DNA of 64,000 nucleotides, taken from NCBI GenBank assembly GCA_027579435.1, contig JANBPK010000808.1, forward strand, positions 1 through 64,000, written 5' to 3'. Shown piece by piece: positions 61,042-64,000 of the stretch; within the stretch, counting starts at the first letter, position 1; each line of letters begins with the position of its first letter. The position numbers were made by a program, and so were the translations under genes. The notes beneath the pieces are model-generated. The model worked only from the letters and a program-made list of their open reading frames with translations. It had not been told where the DNA came from and searched no databases. This DNA is from Candolleomyces eurysporus. Lineage: Eukaryota; Basidiomycota; Agaricomycetes; Agaricales; Psathyrellaceae.

Positions 61042-62077
61042 ATGTCGGCCGCATCCTCGAGCTCGAGCTCGATTCCTGGGGCGGTAGCCGTCTACTGTGC
61101 TTCCTCCCTAGGTCAAGAAAAAGCGTTCTGCAATGCAGCCTTGTGTAAGTCCTTGAAGTAGAATTCTTATGTTCAATGACTCGATTCTTCCTAGCTATAG
61201 GAAGAGCATTGGCTTCTGCCAACCGTCCCCTCGTCTATGGAGGAGGCTCTAAAGGTCTTATGGGCGTAGTATCTGGTGCCGTCCTAGAAGGGGAAGGTAG
61301 GGTTGTTGGGGTCGTACCATATGCTATGGTAGCTGCTGGTGGGGAAGGTGAAAAAACCGGAAGCGGCGTCATGGTGAACCTCAATGAAGCAGGCCGCGAA
61401 AAGGTGGGTGTAAATTGCTTAATCGAAGCTCCAAAAATTTTAACAGTAACATTTCCAGGTGGAGACTGTGAGTTCTGGCATTCGCGTCTGGGTTTACAAC
61501 AAGGCAATATACTAATTCTTGCTGCCTCATATTTGATGTCTTCAGCTCGTCGTCGAGACGATGCATGAACGCAAAGTCGAGATGGCTAGACGTTCGGAAG
61601 GCTTTATAGGACTCCCTGGTGGACTTGGTACATTCGAAGAGGTTAGGCTCCTTTTTTATATTCCATGAACTCGCTCATAAACTCATCTCCACATTCAGGT
61701 TCTCGAGGTTACGACTTGGACGCAGCTAGGAATCCACTGCAAACGTATGTCTAGTGCTTCTCATTGTGGCGTCCACAAAGGTGCTTATAAGTCGTGAATT
61801 TCTAGCTGTCGTACTTGTTAATGTCCTCGGGTTCTGGGAACCACTCCGCGCGCTAATCAGATCGTCCGTTTCTTTCGGGTTCATCAAACCAGAAAGCGAA
61901 AACATCATCGTGTTTGTGGATGGACCTGAGGACCAAAGCCTTCATGAAGAATTTGATTGGGGGTCTGCGACTCTTGCAGCCCTAGATAAGTGGAAGCCGA
62001 AGTCGATCGTGGCCCTACCATTCGATTGGACAAAGAAGGAATCAGGACAGCGAGTCGACAATCTTTCTATGACTTAG
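61042..62077 (+). CDS. LOG-family nucleoside monophosphate phosphoribohydrolase
   Basis: Starts [21 protein letters not shown] Rossmann-like lysine-decarboxylase-superfamily fold shows [57 protein letters not shown] and the signature [10 protein letters not shown]. The C-terminal part reads [13 protein letters not shown] then [16 protein letters not shown]. Plant LOG enzymes release active cytokinin bases from riboside monophosphates; many bacterial and fungal members share the motif and act on AMP or similar. No adenylate isopentenyltransferase gene is nearby, so cytokinin activation here is only a possibility. About four introns. It converges on the TrpRS gene with 51 bp between stops. Confidence 0.92.
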
Positions 62078-62128
62078 AATTGTAGTATGTTACAATGGAT
62101 TTGTTCCTATCCTCGATGGGTGTGTTGC

Positions 62129-63728
62129 TCATGCTGCCGGCTCTGCTGGAGCTTGAGGGGGCGCTTTGCATTTTCCAATGGTTGGCTCGATCTGTCGGTT
62201 CTTGTCCATGAATGCATCGATAATATCGTCGGTCACCTTGGCTCTCCTCTGATTGATATATGCATAAGGAAGGTCCAATCTAGACTTGGGAGCACAGCTC
62301 ACCTCTTGGAATGTGGCGACAAATTCCTGAAGTTTCGCGATGCATTTTGCTTTCAGTTGGCCTGTCAGCAAAGTCCCCGCACGATATTCCTGGAGTGTCG
62401 TTGGTTGTCAAAGCGTAGAACAGGACAGACGATATGAACTAACCTCGCCTATCTTCCCAAGCTCCTCATCGTCGTCCAGGAAGAAGGATAGGTATTGGTA
62501 TGCGACATCGACTTCGGTATCACCTCCTAGTCGACGATGTTCCTCTTCGGTCTCCCGGCCACCAGAAAAGCCATGCTTGTTGATCTTATTCTTGATCTGG
62601 TTGGGCTTATCGGTCATGAAGATGCTGGTATTCACATCACTGGCGCTCATCTTCGTTTGAGGTCCCTGCAGAGCAGGGAAGAACTTGGAGTGTATAAGTG
62701 AAGGCTTAGGGTACTTGAGCTTCTGAGCAATGTCTCGAGTCAAACGGAAGTAGGGATCCTGGTCAATAGCACACGGAATCAAGCAAGGAATGTTGGAAAC
62801 TGTTCCGAATATCTGGGGGAATGAGTTCGAGAACGAGGGCGCTGCCTGGATCGAGGCGAAATGCACTTTCCCAATGTTATCGCTGGTTTGAAGTCAACAC
62901 AGTTGATTCGCGCCAAGATGATTCCGACTCACGACTCGTTAAATCCAAATGTAGCCTTGACCTGGTTATATGTTATCTGCCGAGAAATCTTGGTGACGTT
63001 GCGATAGAAAGCTCCCCCCATAAACTCGTAGTCACTAAATATAAAGGTTCGGTTCAGGTCGAAGCCACAGGCGATGATATCCTTTGTATTTTGCCTCGAG
63101 AACTGCAGAGTCTGCTCGGGAGTCAACTGATGCTTGAACAGGAATTTCTCATCATCTACGGAAAAATGAGTGGTTGATGATTTGCTCGGGTGAACGAAAT
63201 ATGACTCACCTGTGAGTTGGATAACCAGTGGGACTTCGAAGACATCTTGTAGCCATCTGTGTGGAGTTGAAGTATTGTTTCCAAGCACAACCGTGCTACG
63301 TACTTTGTGAAGACAAAGGGTATCATATGTCCGAGATGCATGCTATCGCTGCTAGGTCCACGACCGGTGTATAGGAAGAAGGGCTTTCCTTGTTCATACC
63401 GATCGAGGATTTTGTCGAACTCCCTTTGATGGGGGTCAATACCCAGAAAGCAGACGCAGAAACCATGTTACCTGTGAGAGAAAAAGAGGCCTCTGCGGAG
63501 GAAGGTGTGGGGTTTGTGGCCCGTGAGCCTCTCAAAGCGGTCGAGCAGGGCTTGGTCTATACGGCGGGTGCCGAACTGGACGATGAGTTTATCGTAGTCG
63601 ATGCCCTGTTGCTGTCCATCTGTTGAGACGGAGCCCTGGACGTCCCAGGGAGTAACGACCTGATCATGAGAGGCGTTGAGCTGGACGTTGGCGACGTCGT
63701 CGGCGAGCTTTTCGACTGGGGCGGCCAT
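62129..63728 (-). CDS. WRS1: Tryptophan-tRNA ligase, cytoplasmic
   Basis: Class I synthetase charging cytosolic tRNA-Trp. It starts [18 protein letters not shown], followed by [14 protein letters not shown] and [20 protein letters not shown] as in eukaryotic TrpRS. The active site has [20 protein letters not shown] (the HIGH-type motif) and [16 protein letters not shown] (the KMSKS loop). Between these lie [29 protein letters not shown] and [19 protein letters not shown]. The C-terminal part reads [20 protein letters not shown] and [19 protein letters not shown], with an Ala/Pro-rich end at 62129. About six introns. I chose the ATG at 63728; upstream in-frame sequence has no better start. Confidence 0.95.
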
Positions 63729-63949
63729 TTGTTGGAGAAAGGACTTGAAGATATTTGGCTTGATCTTATCGCGGCCACAAACAGCACGCACCATCGACAA
63801 GCACGGAACAACGGGCGTGGGAACATCGCTGAGGCTGCAACCTCATTGTGTGCTGAGCGCGTCTCTTCTTTCTTTTCTCTCTGCTGATCCATTTCCTACC
63901 CAATACACCCCCTTCCACGTCGTTTTGTTCATCGTACTCAACGCCAACA

Positions 63950-64000
63950 ATGACCTCGACAAAGCTCCAGAGCCATCACCCTCTCCCCGCACCCGCCATT
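63950..64000 (+). CDS. Partial hypothetical protein, start only
   Basis: An ATG in good context (CCAACAATGACC) opens a frame MTSTKLQSHHPLPAPAI that runs to the right edge. It is divergent from the TrpRS gene across a 221-bp spacer, a normal spacing here. Only 17 codons are visible, so neither family nor certainty that it is a gene can be given. Confidence 0.35.
   Translation, partial: MTSTKLQSHHPLPAPAI

Overview
The window is gene-dense nuclear DNA from a filamentous basidiomycete, most likely an Agaricomycete. Nearly every gene is broken by many short GT...AG introns (about 41-80 nt). The gene set is typically fungal: a PalI/SUR7 protein, RAM-pathway SOG2, an Mch1-type MFS carrier, argininosuccinate lyase, cupredoxins. 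I read 31 genes (29 complete, one cut at each edge), about one per 2 kb, on both strands. I saw no transposon, rRNA, tRNA or CRISPR array. All gene models were built by hand from reading frames, splice signals and recalled family patterns; nothing was searched.

Layout. 1-5.5 kb: partial unknown gene (-), PalI-like membrane protein (+), NOP2 rRNA methyltransferase (-), FUN14 mitochondrial protein (-). 5.7-13 kb: a membrane-protein block, with three four-helix proteins bearing Ser/Pro tails (-) and a voltage-gated proton channel (+) among them. 13-24 kb: PP4R1-like HEAT protein, cytosolic aspartate aminotransferase, small AN1-like zinc finger, plasma-membrane syntaxin, argininosuccinate lyase (all -). 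24.6-28.4 kb: Mch1-like transporter, AIG1/FAR-17a protein, PIG-H (all +). 28.5-36.2 kb (-): a large gene that appears to fuse an IST1 (ESCRT-III-associated) domain to a TBC RabGAP domain, a fourth four-helix tail protein, and the Lcp5/neuroguidin ribosome-biogenesis factor. 36.4-40.4 kb (+): T5orf172 protein, GPI-type double cupredoxin, PDCD5. 40.5-49.8 kb (-): PAN2 deadenylase, SOG2, JmjC protein. 50-56.7 kb (+): MOT1. 56.9-64 kb: rabenosyn-5/Vac1 (-), twinfilin (+), LOG-family enzyme (+), cytosolic TrpRS (-), and the first codons of a further + gene.

Most genes are housekeeping: ribosome biogenesis (NOP2, LCP5), mRNA decay (PAN2), transcription (MOT1, JmjC), endosomal traffic (IST1-TBC, Vac1, syntaxin), actin and polarity (twinfilin, SOG2), amino-acid metabolism (AAT, ARG4), and GPI anchors (PIG-H plus a GPI-anchored client). 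The unusual items are the IST1-TBC fusion with altered GAP catalytic motifs, the fungal proton channel with its one-base frame break, and the cluster of four-helix tail proteins around it.

Sequence quality: there are 16 N bases. In eight of eight coding cases where a single N abuts a homopolymer, deleting the N restores the reading frame, so these look like spurious inserted placeholders. The proton-channel frame break sits at another homopolymer and may be the same kind of error.
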